DNA of 64,000 bases from Pseudomonas sp. PSKL.D1 (GTDB taxonomy: Bacteria > Pseudomonadota > Gammaproteobacteria > Pseudomonadales > Pseudomonadaceae). This document shows positions 24,793 to 35,100 of the stretch, in pieces. Location: contig NZ_CP118607.1 in assembly GCF_028898945.1 (NCBI RefSeq), forward strand, positions 1,970,001 to 2,034,000. Reading direction: 5' to 3'. Positions within the stretch are counted from its first letter, which is position 1. Every line of letters starts with the position of its first letter. Both the position numbers and the translations under genes were made by a program. The notes beneath the pieces were generated by a model that was given only the letters and a program-made list of their open reading frames with translations, was not told the DNA's origin and made no database searches.

Positions 24793-27042
24793 ATGTACAA
24801 GGACCTCAAGTTCCCCATCCTCATCGTCCACCGCGCCATCAAGGCCGACAGCGTCGCCGGCGAGCGCATCCGCGGTATCGCCGACGAACTGGCCCAGGAT
24901 GGCTTTGCCATCCTCGCCGCCGCCGACTACGCCGAAGCGCGCCTGGTGGCCGCCACCCACCACGGCCTGGCTTGCATGCTCATCGCCGCTGAAGGCGCCG
25001 GCGAAAACACTCACCTGTTGCAGAACATGGCCGAACTGATCCGCCTGGCCCGCCTGCGGGCGCCCAGCCTGCCGATTTTCGCCCTGGGTGAACAGGTCAC
25101 GCTGGAAAACGCCCCCGCAGAAGCCATGAGCGAACTCAACCAACTGCGCGGCATCCTGTACCTGTTCGAAGACACCGTACCGTTCCTGGCCCGTCAGGTG
25201 GCCCGGGCCGCGCACAATTACCTCGATGGCCTGCTGCCACCGTTTTTCAAGGCGCTGGTGCAGCACACGGCGCAGTCCAACTACTCCTGGCACACGCCCG
25301 GCCACGGCGGTGGCGTGGCCTATCGCAAAAGCCCGGTGGGCCAGGCCTTTCACCAGTTCTTTGGCGAAAATACCCTGCGCTCGGACTTGTCGGTTTCCGT
25401 GCCGGAATTGGGCTCGCTGCTCGACCACACCGGCCCCTTGGCCGAAGCCGAAGCACGCGCAGCGCGTAACTTCGGTGCCGACCACACCTTCTTTGTCATC
25501 AACGGCACCTCCACCGCCAACAAGATCGTATGGCACGCCATGGTGGGCCGCGATGACCTGGTGCTGGTGGACCGCAACTGCCACAAGTCGGTGGTGCACG
25601 CGATCATCATGACTGGCGCCATCCCCATCTACCTGTGCCCCGAGCGCAACGAACTGGGCATCATCGGCCCGATCCCGCTCAGCGAGTTCAGCGCCGAATC
25701 GATCCAGGCCAAAGTGCAGGCCAACCCCCTGGCCAACGGCCGTGCGCCACGCATCAAGCTGGCGGTGGTCACCAACTCCACTTACGACGGGCTGTGCTAC
25801 AACGCCGGGCTGATCAAGCAGGCGCTGGGGGGCAGTGTCGAGGTGCTGCATTTTGACGAAGCCTGGTTCGCCTATGCGGCTTTCCATGAATTCTTCACCG
25901 GCCGTTATGCCATGGGCACCCCCTGTGAGGCCGACAGCCCGCTGGTGTTCAGCACCCATTCGACTCACAAGCTGCTGGCCGCCTTCAGCCAGGCGTCGAT
26001 GATCCATGTGCAGGACGGTGCCCAGCGCCAACTTGACCGCGACCGCTTCAACGAAGCGTTCATGATGCACATCTCCACCTCGCCGCAGTACAGCATCCTG
26101 GCCTCGCTGGACGTGGCCTCGACCATGATGGAAGGCCCGGCCGGGCGCTCGCTGCTGCAGGAAATGTTCGACGAGGCGCTGAGTTTTCGCCGCGCCCTGG
26201 CCAACCTGCGCGAGCACATTGCCGCCGATGACTGGTGGTTCAGTATCTGGCAGCCGCCGGCGACCGAAGGCATTCACCGCCTGGACGCACAGGACTGGTT
26301 GTTGCAGCCCGGCGCGGACTGGCATGGTTTTGGAGAAGTGGCGGACGACTATGTGCTTCTCGACCCGCTCAAGGTCACCTTGGTGATGCCGGGGCTGAAT
26401 GCCGGTGGGGCACTGGGCGAGCAGGGCATCCCGGCGGCCGTGGTGAGCAAGTTTTTGTGGGAGCGGGGGCTGGTGGTGGAGAAAACCGGGCTGTACAGCT
26501 TCCTGGTGCTGTTCTCCATGGGCATTACCAAAGGCAAGTGGAGCACGTTGTTGACCGAGTTGCTGGAGTTCAAGCGGCATTACGATGCCAACACCGCGTT
26601 GAGCGCCTGCCTGCCCAGCGTCGTCGCGGTGGATGCGCAGCGCTATCAGGGCATCGGCCTGCGCGAGCTGTGCGACCAATTGCATGAGTGCTACCGCGCC
26701 AACGCGACGGCCAAACAACTCAAGCGCCTGTTCAGCCGCTTGCCGGAGGCGGCAGTCACCCCGGCGCGTGCCTATGACCAGATGGTGCGCGGCGAGGTCG
26801 AGGCGGTGCCCATCGAGGCCTTGCTGGGGCGCGTCGCGGCGGTGATGCTGGTGCCGTACCCGCCGGGTATTCCACTGATCATGCCCGGCGAGCGGTTCAC
26901 CGAGGCCACCCGTTCGATCCTCGACTACCTGGCGTTCGCCCGTGCCTTCAACCGTGGCTTCCCCGGCTTTGTGGCCGACGTGCACGGCCTGCAGAACGAA
27001 ACCGGCACCTACACCGTGGACTGCATCAAGGAATGCGAATGA
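24793..27042 (+). CDS. ldcA: Lysine decarboxylase (Orn/Lys/Arg decarboxylase family, LdcA-type)
   Basis: A 749-residue PLP enzyme with the full three-part layout of the bacterial family: N-terminal wing/flavodoxin-like domain (residues 1-150), PLP-binding core with SWHTPGHGGG, FFVINGTSTANK and the Schiff-base lysine in STHSTHKLLAAFSQ, and a C-terminal domain with PYPPGIPLIMPGE. The sequence closely resembles the pseudomonad lysine decarboxylase LdcA as I remember it; arginine or ornithine specificity cannot be excluded by eye. It makes cadaverine from lysine with CO2 release, consuming a proton. A consensus ribosome site, AAGGAGGT, precedes the ATG by nine bases. It is followed by a small convergent gene that overlaps its end by 17 bases. 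Confidence 0.83.
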   Translation: MYKDLKFPILIVHRAIKADSVAGERIRGIADELAQDGFAILAAADYAEARLVAATHHGLACMLIAAEGAGENTHLLQNMAELIRLARLRAPSLPIFALGEQVTLENAPAEAMSELNQLRGILYLFEDTVPFLARQVARAAHNYLDGLLPPFFKALVQHTAQSNYSWHTPGHGGGVAYRKSPVGQAFHQFFGENTLRSDLSVSVPELGSLLDHTGPLAEAEARAARNFGADHTFFVINGTSTANKIVWHAMVGRDDLVLVDRNCHKSVVHAIIMTGAIPIYLCPERNELGIIGPIPLSEFSAESIQAKVQANPLANGRAPRIKLAVVTNSTYDGLCYNAGLIKQALGGSVEVLHFDEAWFAYAAFHEFFTGRYAMGTPCEADSPLVFSTHSTHKLLAAFSQASMIHVQDGAQRQLDRDRFNEAFMMHISTSPQYSILASLDVASTMMEGPAGRSLLQEMFDEALSFRRALANLREHIAADDWWFSIWQPPATEGIHRLDAQDWLLQPGADWHGFGEVADDYVLLDPLKVTLVMPGLNAGGALGEQGIPAAVVSKFLWERGLVVEKTGLYSFLVLFSMGITKGKWSTLLTELLEFKRHYDANTALSACLPSVVAVDAQRYQGIGLRELCDQLHECYRANATAKQLKRLFSRLPEAAVTPARAYDQMVRGEVEAVPIEALLGRVAAVMLVPYPPGIPLIMPGERFTEATRSILDYLAFARAFNRGFPGFVADVHGLQNETGTYTVDCIKECE

Positions 27043-27244
27043 TCTCGACGCCGGTGCGCGCCAGCTCGAAACGGTCTTCACCCAGGTGGTTGACCTTGTC
27101 GCCAATGGCCAGGCGGTAGGTAATGATCGGTGCGCCCAGGGCGCTGCCGTCGGTCTGTAGGGTGGACTCCTGGAATTCGTGGACGGGATAGATGCGGCCT
27201 TCGGCGTCTCGGGCGTGGAACTGGCCGACCATTACTGCTGCCAT
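27026..27244 (-). CDS. Small conserved-looking protein of unknown function
   Basis: A 72-residue acidic-basic mixed protein (MAAVMVGQFHARDAEGRIYP at the start, LARTGVEIIRIP at the end). The composition is that of a compact beta protein and not of a shadow frame, and an AGAGG sequence lies about eleven bases upstream of the ATG. It overlaps the 3' end of the convergent lysine decarboxylase gene by 17 bases. I do not recognise a named family and give no function. Confidence 0.62.
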   Translation of the reverse strand: MAAVMVGQFHARDAEGRIYPVHEFQESTLQTDGSALGAPIITYRLAIGDKVNHLGEDRFELARTGVEIIRIP

Positions 27245-27400
27245 TTAGGTGAAAACCTCTGAATTACGTGGGAAATGTCTGCAGGCATAGACCGTCGATT
27301 GTTGCGGGAGTTTTCAGGCCGGGCAAAAAAAACCTAAGGCCCGAGGAATGGTCATCTATAACTACAACGTCTCTTGAACCCGTAAAGGTTGGATATCGCC

Positions 27401-27961
27401 ATGAGCCAGGTGTATTCGGTAGCTGTCGTCGTCGGCAGCTTGCGCAAGGATTCCTACAACCGCAAAGTGGCCCGCGCCCTTGCAGAGCTGGCGCCGTCCA
27501 GCCTTGCCTTGAAAATTGTCGAAATCGGTGATTTGCCGCTGTACAACGAGGATGTCGAAGCCGCTGGCGTGCCAGCCCCGTGGCAGCGCTTTCGCGACGA
27601 GATTCGCCGCAGCGATGCCGTGTTGTTCGTTACCCCGGAGTACAACCGTTCGGTGCCCGGGTGCCTGAAGAATGCCATTGACGTGGGCTCTCGGCCCTAT
27701 GGGCAAAGCGCCTGGGGTGGCAAGCCGACCGCCGTTGCCAGCGTGTCCCCGGGTGCGATTGGCGGCTTTGGCGCCAACCATGCCGTGCGCCAGTCGCTGG
27801 TGTTTCTCGACATGCCCTGCATGCAGATGCCCGAGGCATACATTGGCGGGGCCGCCAGCCTGTTCGATGACAGCGGCAAATTGAGCGACAAGACCCGGCC
27901 GTTTCTGCAAAGCTTTATCGACAAATTTGCGTCCTGGGTGAAGCTGAACAGGGCGGTTTGA
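27401..27961 (+). CDS. chrR: NADPH-dependent FMN reductase, chromate/quinone reductase type
   Basis: A 186-residue flavodoxin-like oxidoreductase closely resembling the P. putida chromate reductase ChrR from memory: N-terminal MSQVYSVAVVVGSLRKDSYN contains the FMN phosphate loop GSLRKDSYNRK, TPEYNRSVPGCLKNAID holds the family signature PEYN-S-PG-LKNAID, and SVSPGAIGGFGANHAVRQ lines the flavin. Such enzymes reduce quinones by two electrons and adventitiously chromate, protecting from oxidative stress. ATG 27401 is preferred over TTG 27389 since the homologous protein starts MSQVYSV. Stand-alone gene followed by a REP pair of a different subtype. Confidence 0.88.
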   Translation: MSQVYSVAVVVGSLRKDSYNRKVARALAELAPSSLALKIVEIGDLPLYNEDVEAAGVPAPWQRFRDEIRRSDAVLFVTPEYNRSVPGCLKNAIDVGSRPYGQSAWGGKPTAVASVSPGAIGGFGANHAVRQSLVFLDMPCMQMPEAYIGGAASLFDDSGKLSDKTRPFLQSFIDKFASWVKLNRAV

Positions 27962-27967
27962 TTTACA

Positions 27968-28038
27968 ACCATTCGCGGGTAAACCCGCTCCCACAGGTTC
28001 CGCACAACCCTGTGGGAGCGGGTTTACCCGCGAATGGT
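27968..28038. repeat. REP pair of a second subtype
   Basis: Perfect 30-base inverted arms (27968-27997 and 28009-28038) with the core CGCGGGTAAACCCGCTCCCA. The core differs at several positions from the GGATAAATCC type found elsewhere in the window, so this is a separate REP subfamily. It lies in the convergent gap between the flavin reductase gene and phnX and can serve as terminator for both. Confidence 0.9.
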
Positions 28039-28052
28039 CTCACGCCGTTTTA

Positions 28053-28880
28053 TCAGTCCGCCTGCGGCATCTCCCCCTTGGCCAACCGCCGGTTGATGTC
28101 GGCAATCACTTCCGGCAGCTCATTGATGGTATCGATCAGGTAATGCGGGCGCGAGCCTTCAAACAGCGCGTGAATGCGCTTGCGCTCGCTCTCCAGCTTC
28201 TCGGCGCTCAGCGCCCGGTAACCCTCCCAGGTAAGCCCCAGGGCGTTGCCCGAGCACACCAGTGCCACGGTCCACATGCCGGCACGGCGGCCTTCGAGGA
28301 TGCCTGGTACGGTGTCGTCAACCTTGACGCACGCCGCTACGTCATCAATCCCCAGCGCAATCACGTTGGCCAGCGCCTGGGCCGGCCAAGGGCGGCCATT
28401 GGGGGTTTCGTCGGTGGCCACCACGTGGTCGGCAACGTAACCATTTTTTGCCGCCAGCTCGACTACCTTGTCCATCACCACTTTCGGGTAGCCCGAGCAC
28501 GAACCGATCTTCAGCCCGCCCTGGCGCAGGCCGGTAAGCGTGTCCAGGGCGCCGGGGATCAGTGCCGAGTGCACGGCGATCTTGGCGATCTGCAGGGGCA
28601 TGAAGCGGTTGTAGATTGCGGTCACATCATCGTCGGTCGGGGTGCGGCCGAACACCTTGCGGTAGCGCTCGGCGATTGCCGGCACATCGCACAGGGTTCG
28701 GATGTGGTCCCATTTGCCCATGCCCATCGGGCCGCGCGCCTCGTCGATGGAGACTTCGACGTCGAATTCGGCAAAAGCCTCGACAAAGATCTGCGTGGGG
28801 GCGAAGGAGCCGAAGTCGACCACGGTGCCGGCCCAGTCGAGGATGGCAGCTTGCAGCTGGGTGGGGTTGCTGTAGTTCAT
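28053..28880 (-). CDS. phnX: Phosphonoacetaldehyde hydrolase (phosphonatase)
   Basis: PhnX cleaves phosphonoacetaldehyde to acetaldehyde and phosphate, the second step of 2-aminoethylphosphonate use. The 275-residue HAD-family protein shows the nucleophile Asp in [13 protein letters not shown], the Schiff-base lysine in [25 protein letters not shown] and the acidic loop [13 protein letters not shown]. Start 28880 ([18 protein letters not shown]) is chosen by family length; a longer frame upstream runs back into phnW. It is 34 bases downstream of phnW in the same direction, so the two form an operon supplying phosphorus, carbon and nitrogen from aminoethylphosphonate. Confidence 0.94.
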   Translation of the reverse strand: MNYSNPTQLQAAILDWAGTVVDFGSFAPTQIFVEAFAEFDVEVSIDEARGPMGMGKWDHIRTLCDVPAIAERYRKVFGRTPTDDDVTAIYNRFMPLQIAKIAVHSALIPGALDTLTGLRQGGLKIGSCSGYPKVVMDKVVELAAKNGYVADHVVATDETPNGRPWPAQALANVIALGIDDVAACVKVDDTVPGILEGRRAGMWTVALVCSGNALGLTWEGYRALSAEKLESERKRIHALFEGSRPHYLIDTINELPEVIADINRRLAKGEMPQAD

Positions 28881-28914
28881 GTGCGCAGTTTCCTGAATTG
28901 GGGTAGGCAAAGGG

Positions 28915-30021
28915 TCAGATGTCCAGCACTTCCATTTCCCGCAGCACTTCGGCCACGGCATTGACGGCGGCCTGCATGCCGTCGGCACCCACCACGCCGA
29001 TGCAGCCGACGCGGAAGGTTTCGACTTGGGTCAGCTTGCCCGGGTAGAGGATGAACCCCTTAGCCTTGACCCGCTCGTAGAAGTCCTTGAACTGGTAACG
29101 GGCATCGTTGGGGGCGTGGAAGGTAACGATGATCGGTGCCTGGATGTCGGCCGGCAGGAAGCTGCGCAGGCCGATGGCAGCCATGCCGTCGAGCAGCGTC
29201 TTGCAGTTGTCGGCGTAGCGTTGGTGGCGGGCGGGCAGGCCGCCTTCCTCAACGTACTGCTGCAGCGCCTCGTGCAGGGCGGCCACCACGTGGGTAGGCG
29301 GGGTGAAGCGCCATTGGCCGGTCTTGGCCATGTAGGCGTGCTGGTCGTGCAGGTCCATGGCCAGCGAGTGGGCGTTGCCTTCGGCGGCGGCCAGGGCGGT
29401 TTTTTCGGCAAAGACGAAGCCCATGCCGGGTACGCCTTCGAGGCATTTGCCGGAGGCGGCGATCAACGCTTCGAAGGGGATTTCGCGGGCATCGATGGGC
29501 AGTGCGCCGAACGAACTCATGGCGTCGATGATCAGGCGTTTGCCGTGGCGCTGGATGACCTGGGCAATTTCCGGCAGCGGGTTGAGGATGCCGGTGCTGG
29601 TTTCGCAGTGGATCAGCGCCACGTGGGTTATGGCCGGGTCAGCGGCCAGCAGGCGGTCGACGTCGGCGGCGGTGGTAGGCTGGTCTTCGGCGGTTTCGAA
29701 GGTGCTGTAGGTGCGGCCCAGCACCTTGCAGATCTTGGCCAGGCGCTGGCCGTAGGCACCGTTGATCAGCACCAGCACCTTACCGTCGCGCGGCACCAGG
29801 GTGCCGATGGCGGCTTCGACGGCAAAGGTGCCGCTGCCTTGCAGAGGCACGCAGTGGTGGCTGGCGCTGCCGTCGATGATGGCCAGCAGCTGCTCGCAGA
29901 CGCTGGCGGTGAGTTGGTTAAAGTCGCGGTCCCAGGAACCCCAGTCCACCAGCATGGCTTGGCGGGTACGCAGGGATGTGGTCAGTGGGCCGGGGGTCAG
30001 CAGGATCGGGGCGTTGCTCAT
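28915..30021 (-). CDS. phnW: 2-Aminoethylphosphonate:pyruvate aminotransferase
   Basis: PhnW transfers the amino group of 2-aminoethylphosphonate to pyruvate, giving phosphonoacetaldehyde and alanine. The 368-residue PLP enzyme begins [20 protein letters not shown] and has [15 protein letters not shown], the Asp block [13 protein letters not shown] and the PLP lysine in [17 protein letters not shown]. Start 30021 fits family length; earlier in-frame codons lie in the intergenic region. It is divergent from a LysR gene 113 bases away, the probable regulator. Confidence 0.95.
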   Translation of the reverse strand: MSNAPILLTPGPLTTSLRTRQAMLVDWGSWDRDFNQLTASVCEQLLAIIDGSASHHCVPLQGSGTFAVEAAIGTLVPRDGKVLVLINGAYGQRLAKICKVLGRTYSTFETAEDQPTTAADVDRLLAADPAITHVALIHCETSTGILNPLPEIAQVIQRHGKRLIIDAMSSFGALPIDAREIPFEALIAASGKCLEGVPGMGFVFAEKTALAAAEGNAHSLAMDLHDQHAYMAKTGQWRFTPPTHVVAALHEALQQYVEEGGLPARHQRYADNCKTLLDGMAAIGLRSFLPADIQAPIIVTFHAPNDARYQFKDFYERVKAKGFILYPGKLTQVETFRVGCIGVVGADGMQAAVNAVAEVLREMEVLDI

Positions 30022-30134
30022 TCCGTGGTTCCTCACATGCGGTGGGCTGAAACTACGGGGCCTAGGTTGCAATTCGCCAAGCTATCAATCAAATTGTTTG
30101 CTGTTATGCCAGCCATAAGTCAGGCCGATGCAAA

Positions 30135-30998
30135 ATGAACTTGTTCCAGTTACGCGCCTTTGATGCCGTGGCCCGAGAGGGCAGCTTTACCCGCGCCGCC
30201 GAACGCCTTTTCATCAGCCAGCCGGCGGTGACCGGCCACGTCAAGGCGCTTGAAGAGCACTACCAGATCACCCTGCTGCGGCGCACGGCGCGGCGGGTTG
30301 AACTGACCGAAGAGGGCATCCGCCTGGCGGCAATTACCCGGGCGATGTTTGGCTTGGCCGAGGAAGCCCAGGCCATGCTTGAAGCCAACCGGCAGCTGCT
30401 GACCGGGCGCCTTGAGGTGGCGGCGGACGGCCCGCACCGGGTCATGCCCATGCTGGCGCAACTGCGTGAGCGCTATCCGGGCATCACCGTCAACCTGCGC
30501 CTGGGCAATGCCCAGGAAACCCTGGCCTCGCTGTTGTCCGAACATGCCGATGTGGCCGTACTGACCGAAATCGAACCGCGCAAAGGCCTGTACCTGCAAA
30601 ACCTGTGTGAATCACGCCTGTGTGCGCTGCTGCCCGCCGGGCATGATTGGGCCAGGGGCGAGGGCGATTTGCCCTTGGCCGCGCTGCATCAGCAGATCAT
30701 GGTATTGCGCGAGCCAAGCTCAACCACCCGGCGCACGTTCGACAAGGCCTGTGCTGAAGCGGCGGTACAACCGCGGGTGTTGCTGGAGCTGGACAGCCGT
30801 GAAGCGGTGACCGAGGCCGTGGCCGCGCAACTGGGCATCGGCGTGGTGTCGTCCACCGAGGTTGCCAACGACCCGCGCGTGCTGGCGCGCCCTTTGGCAG
30901 GCGCTGGTTTGCGCAATCAGCATGTGGTCGGTTGCCTGGAGCGGCGCCGTGAATTGCGCCTGATCCAGGCTTTTCTAGACTTGGCCGCGGGCCTTTGA
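30135..30998 (+). CDS. LysR-family regulator, probable phosphonate-use regulator
   Basis: A 287-residue LysR protein with helix-turn-helix LRAFDAVAREGSFTRAAERL / FISQPAVTGHVKALEEHYQ and a ligand-binding domain with RLEVAADGPHRVMPML. It starts 113 bases from the divergent phnW and is the only regulator next to the phnWX operon, so it most likely responds to 2-aminoethylphosphonate, as known for related regulators in pseudomonads. The intergenic gap has an A/T-rich palindrome-like stretch around 30085-30105 where it could bind. An AraC gene follows 10 bases after its stop. Confidence 0.88.
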   Translation: MNLFQLRAFDAVAREGSFTRAAERLFISQPAVTGHVKALEEHYQITLLRRTARRVELTEEGIRLAAITRAMFGLAEEAQAMLEANRQLLTGRLEVAADGPHRVMPMLAQLRERYPGITVNLRLGNAQETLASLLSEHADVAVLTEIEPRKGLYLQNLCESRLCALLPAGHDWARGEGDLPLAALHQQIMVLREPSSTTRRTFDKACAEAAVQPRVLLELDSREAVTEAVAAQLGIGVVSSTEVANDPRVLARPLAGAGLRNQHVVGCLERRRELRLIQAFLDLAAGL

Positions 30999-31008
30999 CG
31001 GGGCGTTG

Positions 31009-32028
31009 ATGAGCGAGAAAGACACCATCTCCATGCAGCTTGTGCGCGAAGCACTGTTGCAGACATGCCCGGCCGGCGAGGCTGATGCCGCGCTGTTGGC
31101 CCGTGCCGGTATCGATGCCGGGCAGTTGAAACTGGCCGAGGCCCGGGTCAGCGCCGAGGCATATGCCCGGCTCTGGCGGTTGCTGGCCCGGCGATGCAAT
31201 GACGAGTTCTTTGCCATGGACAAGCGTGGCCTGCGCAGCGGCAGCCTGGCGTTCATCGCCCGCAGCGCCATGGCGCAACCGACGCTGGGCGACGCGCTGG
31301 ACAACATGCTGGCATTCCTCTCGCTGATGCTGGACGACCTGCACCCCAGCCTGGTACGCCAGCAGAGCCTGGCTGAAATCGTCATCAACGAGCCCAGCGA
31401 TCAGCCGCGCCGCGCCTTCACCTATTTCACCTTCTGGATGATTGTGCATGGTGTGGCGTGCTGGCTGACGGGGCGGCGCATTCCCATCCTGGCCATCGAC
31501 CTGCGCTGCGCCGAGCCGCCGTTTTGTGACGACTATCGGGTGATGTTCTCGGAGAACCTGCAGTTTGGCCGCCCGCGTACGCGGATGATTATTGCCGCCG
31601 CCTGCCTGGATGTGCCGGTGCGCCGTAGCGCAGAAGACCTGCAGCGTTTTCTGGCCGAGGCGCCTGGCAACATCCTGGTGAAGTACCGCGACCCTGCCAG
31701 CCTTGCGCGGCGCATCCGCCAGCAGTTGCTCGGTGTACAGCCAGGGGCGTGGCCGGATGCTGCGCAGGTGGCGGCGCACCTGCACTTGTCCCTGTCGACC
31801 CTGCGTCGCCGGCTGGCCGATGAGGGGCAAAGCTACCAAGGCATCAAAGACAGTGTGCGGCGCGAGCTGGCCATTGCCTGGCTGGCCGAATCGCCAACCG
31901 GATTGGGCGAAATTGCCGAGCGCCTGGGGTTTGCCGACAGCAGTTCGTTCTACAAGGCCTTCCGCAAATGGTTTGGCTGCAACCCGGGGCATTACCGGTC
32001 GCTGATGATGCACGACCACGAGGGTTGA
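31009..32028 (+). CDS. AraC-family transcriptional regulator
   Basis: A 339-residue regulator: an N-terminal domain of the Arabinose-binding/OruR-like type (residues 1-220, with GSLAFIARSAMAQPTLGDAL) and a C-terminal AraC pair of helix-turn-helices (VAAHLHLSLSTLRRRLADEG; EIAERLGFADSSSFYKAFRK followed by WFGCNPGHYR). ATG 31009 is preceded in frame by TTG 31006, which could be the start instead. It follows the phn LysR gene by 10 bases, so it may be co-transcribed, and it is 83 bases upstream of the first giant NEL-type gene, which makes it a candidate regulator of that pair. Neither link is proven. Confidence 0.88.
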   Translation: MSEKDTISMQLVREALLQTCPAGEADAALLARAGIDAGQLKLAEARVSAEAYARLWRLLARRCNDEFFAMDKRGLRSGSLAFIARSAMAQPTLGDALDNMLAFLSLMLDDLHPSLVRQQSLAEIVINEPSDQPRRAFTYFTFWMIVHGVACWLTGRRIPILAIDLRCAEPPFCDDYRVMFSENLQFGRPRTRMIIAAACLDVPVRRSAEDLQRFLAEAPGNILVKYRDPASLARRIRQQLLGVQPGAWPDAAQVAAHLHLSLSTLRRRLADEGQSYQGIKDSVRRELAIAWLAESPTGLGEIAERLGFADSSSFYKAFRKWFGCNPGHYRSLMMHDHEG

Positions 32029-32111
32029 AGGCCGGGGCCGTTTCCCGCTGAGCAATGCCGGGTGAATTAAGCACTGTGGGTGCCATTTCAAATGGCCGAG
32101 GTGCCCAGGAC

Positions 32112-35100
32112 ATGAAACCCGTAACCCGTTCCTTGAGCGAACTTTCCGATATTCAGCGCTCCCAAGGGCTGACAGACACCTTCATCCGCAAGCGATTGCC
32201 GACTTGGCTGACGCAAGTGCCGGTCAACCGGCTTGGCAGCCTGCACGAGGCGATCCTGGCGCACGACAGCGCGGCCAGGGCACTGGCGCAGGCAACCGAG
32301 GCGCTGGAGGCGCCGCAGCATTTTGCCGAACGGTTGTTCCAACCCCTGCTCGGCTCGGTCCTGCCACAGGGGGTTGCGCTCGATGACGTGCAGTGGCTCG
32401 AAAAATGGTATGTGCCGTCATCGATCATCAGTACGCCCACCGTTGAAGAGCATTCACTGCGCACGTCGGTGCTGCTGCGCATGATGCAGAACTTTCCGCA
32501 GGTCAGCGCACCTTTCGACAACACCGGTATCACGCTGGCCGGGCAAGACTCTGTGCTGGTCAGCGATAGCAAAATCATCGAGCCCTGTCGCACACTGGAC
32601 GCCGGCAAGCAGTACCAGGCGGCACTCGATCAGGTGTTTACAGCGGGCACACTGAAGCTGCTGGCCGATCATGAGCGCCTGGCCTTTGCCATGGCGGTTG
32701 AGCTTGCCCTGTGCGCCCAGCGCATCACCCCGGCCCAGTACGATGCGTTGAGCCCGTTGTGGGCCGGTGGCACTGACGACCCGCAGCAGCAGTTGTTCGC
32801 CAGCGCGGGCGAGTTGACCCTGCTGGGCTACACGGTGAACGACGCGCTCAAGATTCAACTGCGTGATGCAGACGGGGCGAGTCAGGGGGTCATGCTGTAT
32901 GTGCCAGACGACCCGCAACAGGCCTTGCGGAGCTTCGAAAGCCTGCCGGCGTTGAGCCAGTACCTTGTCGCGTCGCTGGCCGATACCGCGCAGCAACGGC
33001 TGTACCGCAACCGGGTGCGTCTGCGCGACCGCTCCGGCTTTCAGCACCTGCTGCAAACGCGCTTGAGTGACGAAACGCCTGACCTGCAAGTCGACGGCAT
33101 TGCCCCCGTTGGTGGTCTGTTCAGCACCTTGGCCAAGAGCCACGTCGAGCGCTTGAAAGACGATGGGCGCCTGTTGCTGGTGTCGACCGCTGATGCGGAT
33201 CGCAACGCGGCCATGCTGCAACTCAAAGCCTGGGAAGAGGTGGGCCTGACCGCACTGGGGCTGGCAGGGTTTGCCGTGCCTGCAGTGGGGCTGGTGTTGT
33301 TCGGGGCCATGGTGGTGGATACCCTTGGCCACGCGTTCGAAGGTGTTCGAGATTGGCGTGAGGGCCATCAGCATGAGGCCCATGAGCACCTGTTCAAGGT
33401 GGCCGAGACAGTGGCGATCACGGCCGCTACCGCTGCCGGGGTGGGGGTGGTTGCGTACGGTTTCAGGCGCAGTGCTTTCGTCGACGCACTGGAGCCGGTG
33501 AACACCGACCAAGGCGCGCGCTTGTGGCTGACCGACCTGCAGGAGTACGAGTCGGAGCCCGAGAACCCGCAATTGCAGGACAACGGGTTGTACGCCGTGG
33601 GCACCCGACGCTGGCTGCGCATTGAAGAGCGCTATTACGAAGTGCACCAGGAGGCTCCCGGCAAGGCATGGCGTTTACGCCATGCCACGGACCCGAACCG
33701 TTTCGGGCCGGCGGTGGACTTCAACGGTGAACGCTGCTGGCGTATCCGCTCGGAGCGACCGTTGGAGTGGAGCAATGCTCCCTACATGCTCAATCGCCTG
33801 TGGCCGATGAGCCCTGCGCTGGACGCTGAAACCGCGCAACAGGTGCTCCGTGTCACGGGTACCGATGTGCAGACCCTGCGTGGCGTGCTGGTGGAAAACC
33901 GGCCTGTACCGGTGAACCTGCGCGACACAATGCGGCGTCTGATGGCCGCGCGCAGGGTGGACGGTGTGTTCGAGCAGCTGCAAAGCGCAAGCAGCATGCC
34001 CGGTGATGCCCAGGTACTGGCCTGGTGCAAGGCGCATGATGCCATGCAGGCGCTCGATGAACCGGCCATGGTCAGTTATCTGAAGGCAAACCGGGCGCAG
34101 TTGCGCCCGGCACTGTTGCAGCACTTGGCGGAAGGTGTGCCGCTGCACGACGAAACCCTTGGCCTGCAGCCGGACCCGCTGGCGCCGACGGATGACCTGC
34201 AACTGCAGCTAAGGCGCATGTTCCCCGGGCTGCCGCGCGCCTATGTGGATGAGGCGCTGGCCGATATTGATCCAGCATTGCAAACGGTGGCCGGAACTGA
34301 AGGGCGTGTGCCGCAGACGGTGATGACGCGAGCGGCAGCGTTGCTGTCCACGGCGCGGCTGACACGGGCACTGGAGGGCTTGTTGCTGGGTACAGATTAC
34401 AACGACGGGACTGGTGAACTGGTGATGGCCCTGTTACCCAGGCTCGACAACTGGCCATTGGCACTCAACATCGAACTGCGCGAAAGCACGCCTTATGGCC
34501 GACTGATTACCGTCATCGATCCGCAAGGAGCAGCCGACGAGCGTTCGATTCTGGTCTGGCGGGAAGGGCAGTTTCACCTGTACGACAGCCATGGCATGGA
34601 ACTGGAGGCCGAGATCAAGGCGCCGGGCGAGCTGTACCAGGCGCTGCTGGCGCTGATGAATGCCAGCCACCGTCAGACGCTTGGCTTGACGGGTGAAGAC
34701 CCGGCACAGCAATTGCGTCAGGCCATCATCGACAAGCTGCCGGCCCACCATGACAAGGTGCTGGCCCGGCTTGGCTGGCGGGCACCCAAACCGTGGTTCA
34801 ACCCCTTGACCCGGCTGTCGGGGGGACGGGTCGGCTACCCGCTGGGGGGCTCACTATCGCGCCCGATGGGCATGATGGAATCGCTGCGTAGAAGGGTGCG
34901 CACGCTCTACCCGGCGCTCAGTGTGGCAGAGGTCGACACCATGATTGTCGAATGGATCGACGAAGGGCTGGACCCCTACGAAGAGTTGCTCGCCGAAGAG
35001 CTGAACTATGGGGACTTGGATGACGTATTGACCCGTTGGGAACGTGCGGCACAAGGCTACGGTTTGCGCGCCCGGCGCCGGCAGTTTTCCAACCGCTTGC

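Noticed and set aside
24751..27105. Open frame of 784 codons opposite the lysine decarboxylase gene
   Set aside because: Same antisense shadow effect; no recognisable domain, and the plus-strand gene has intact PLP motifs and a perfect ribosome site.
31980..32112. Possible hrp box or type III promoter before the first giant NEL gene
   Set aside because: I looked for GGAACC-N15/16-CCACNNA in the gaps before both giants and did not find it; no type III secretion gene is in the window.
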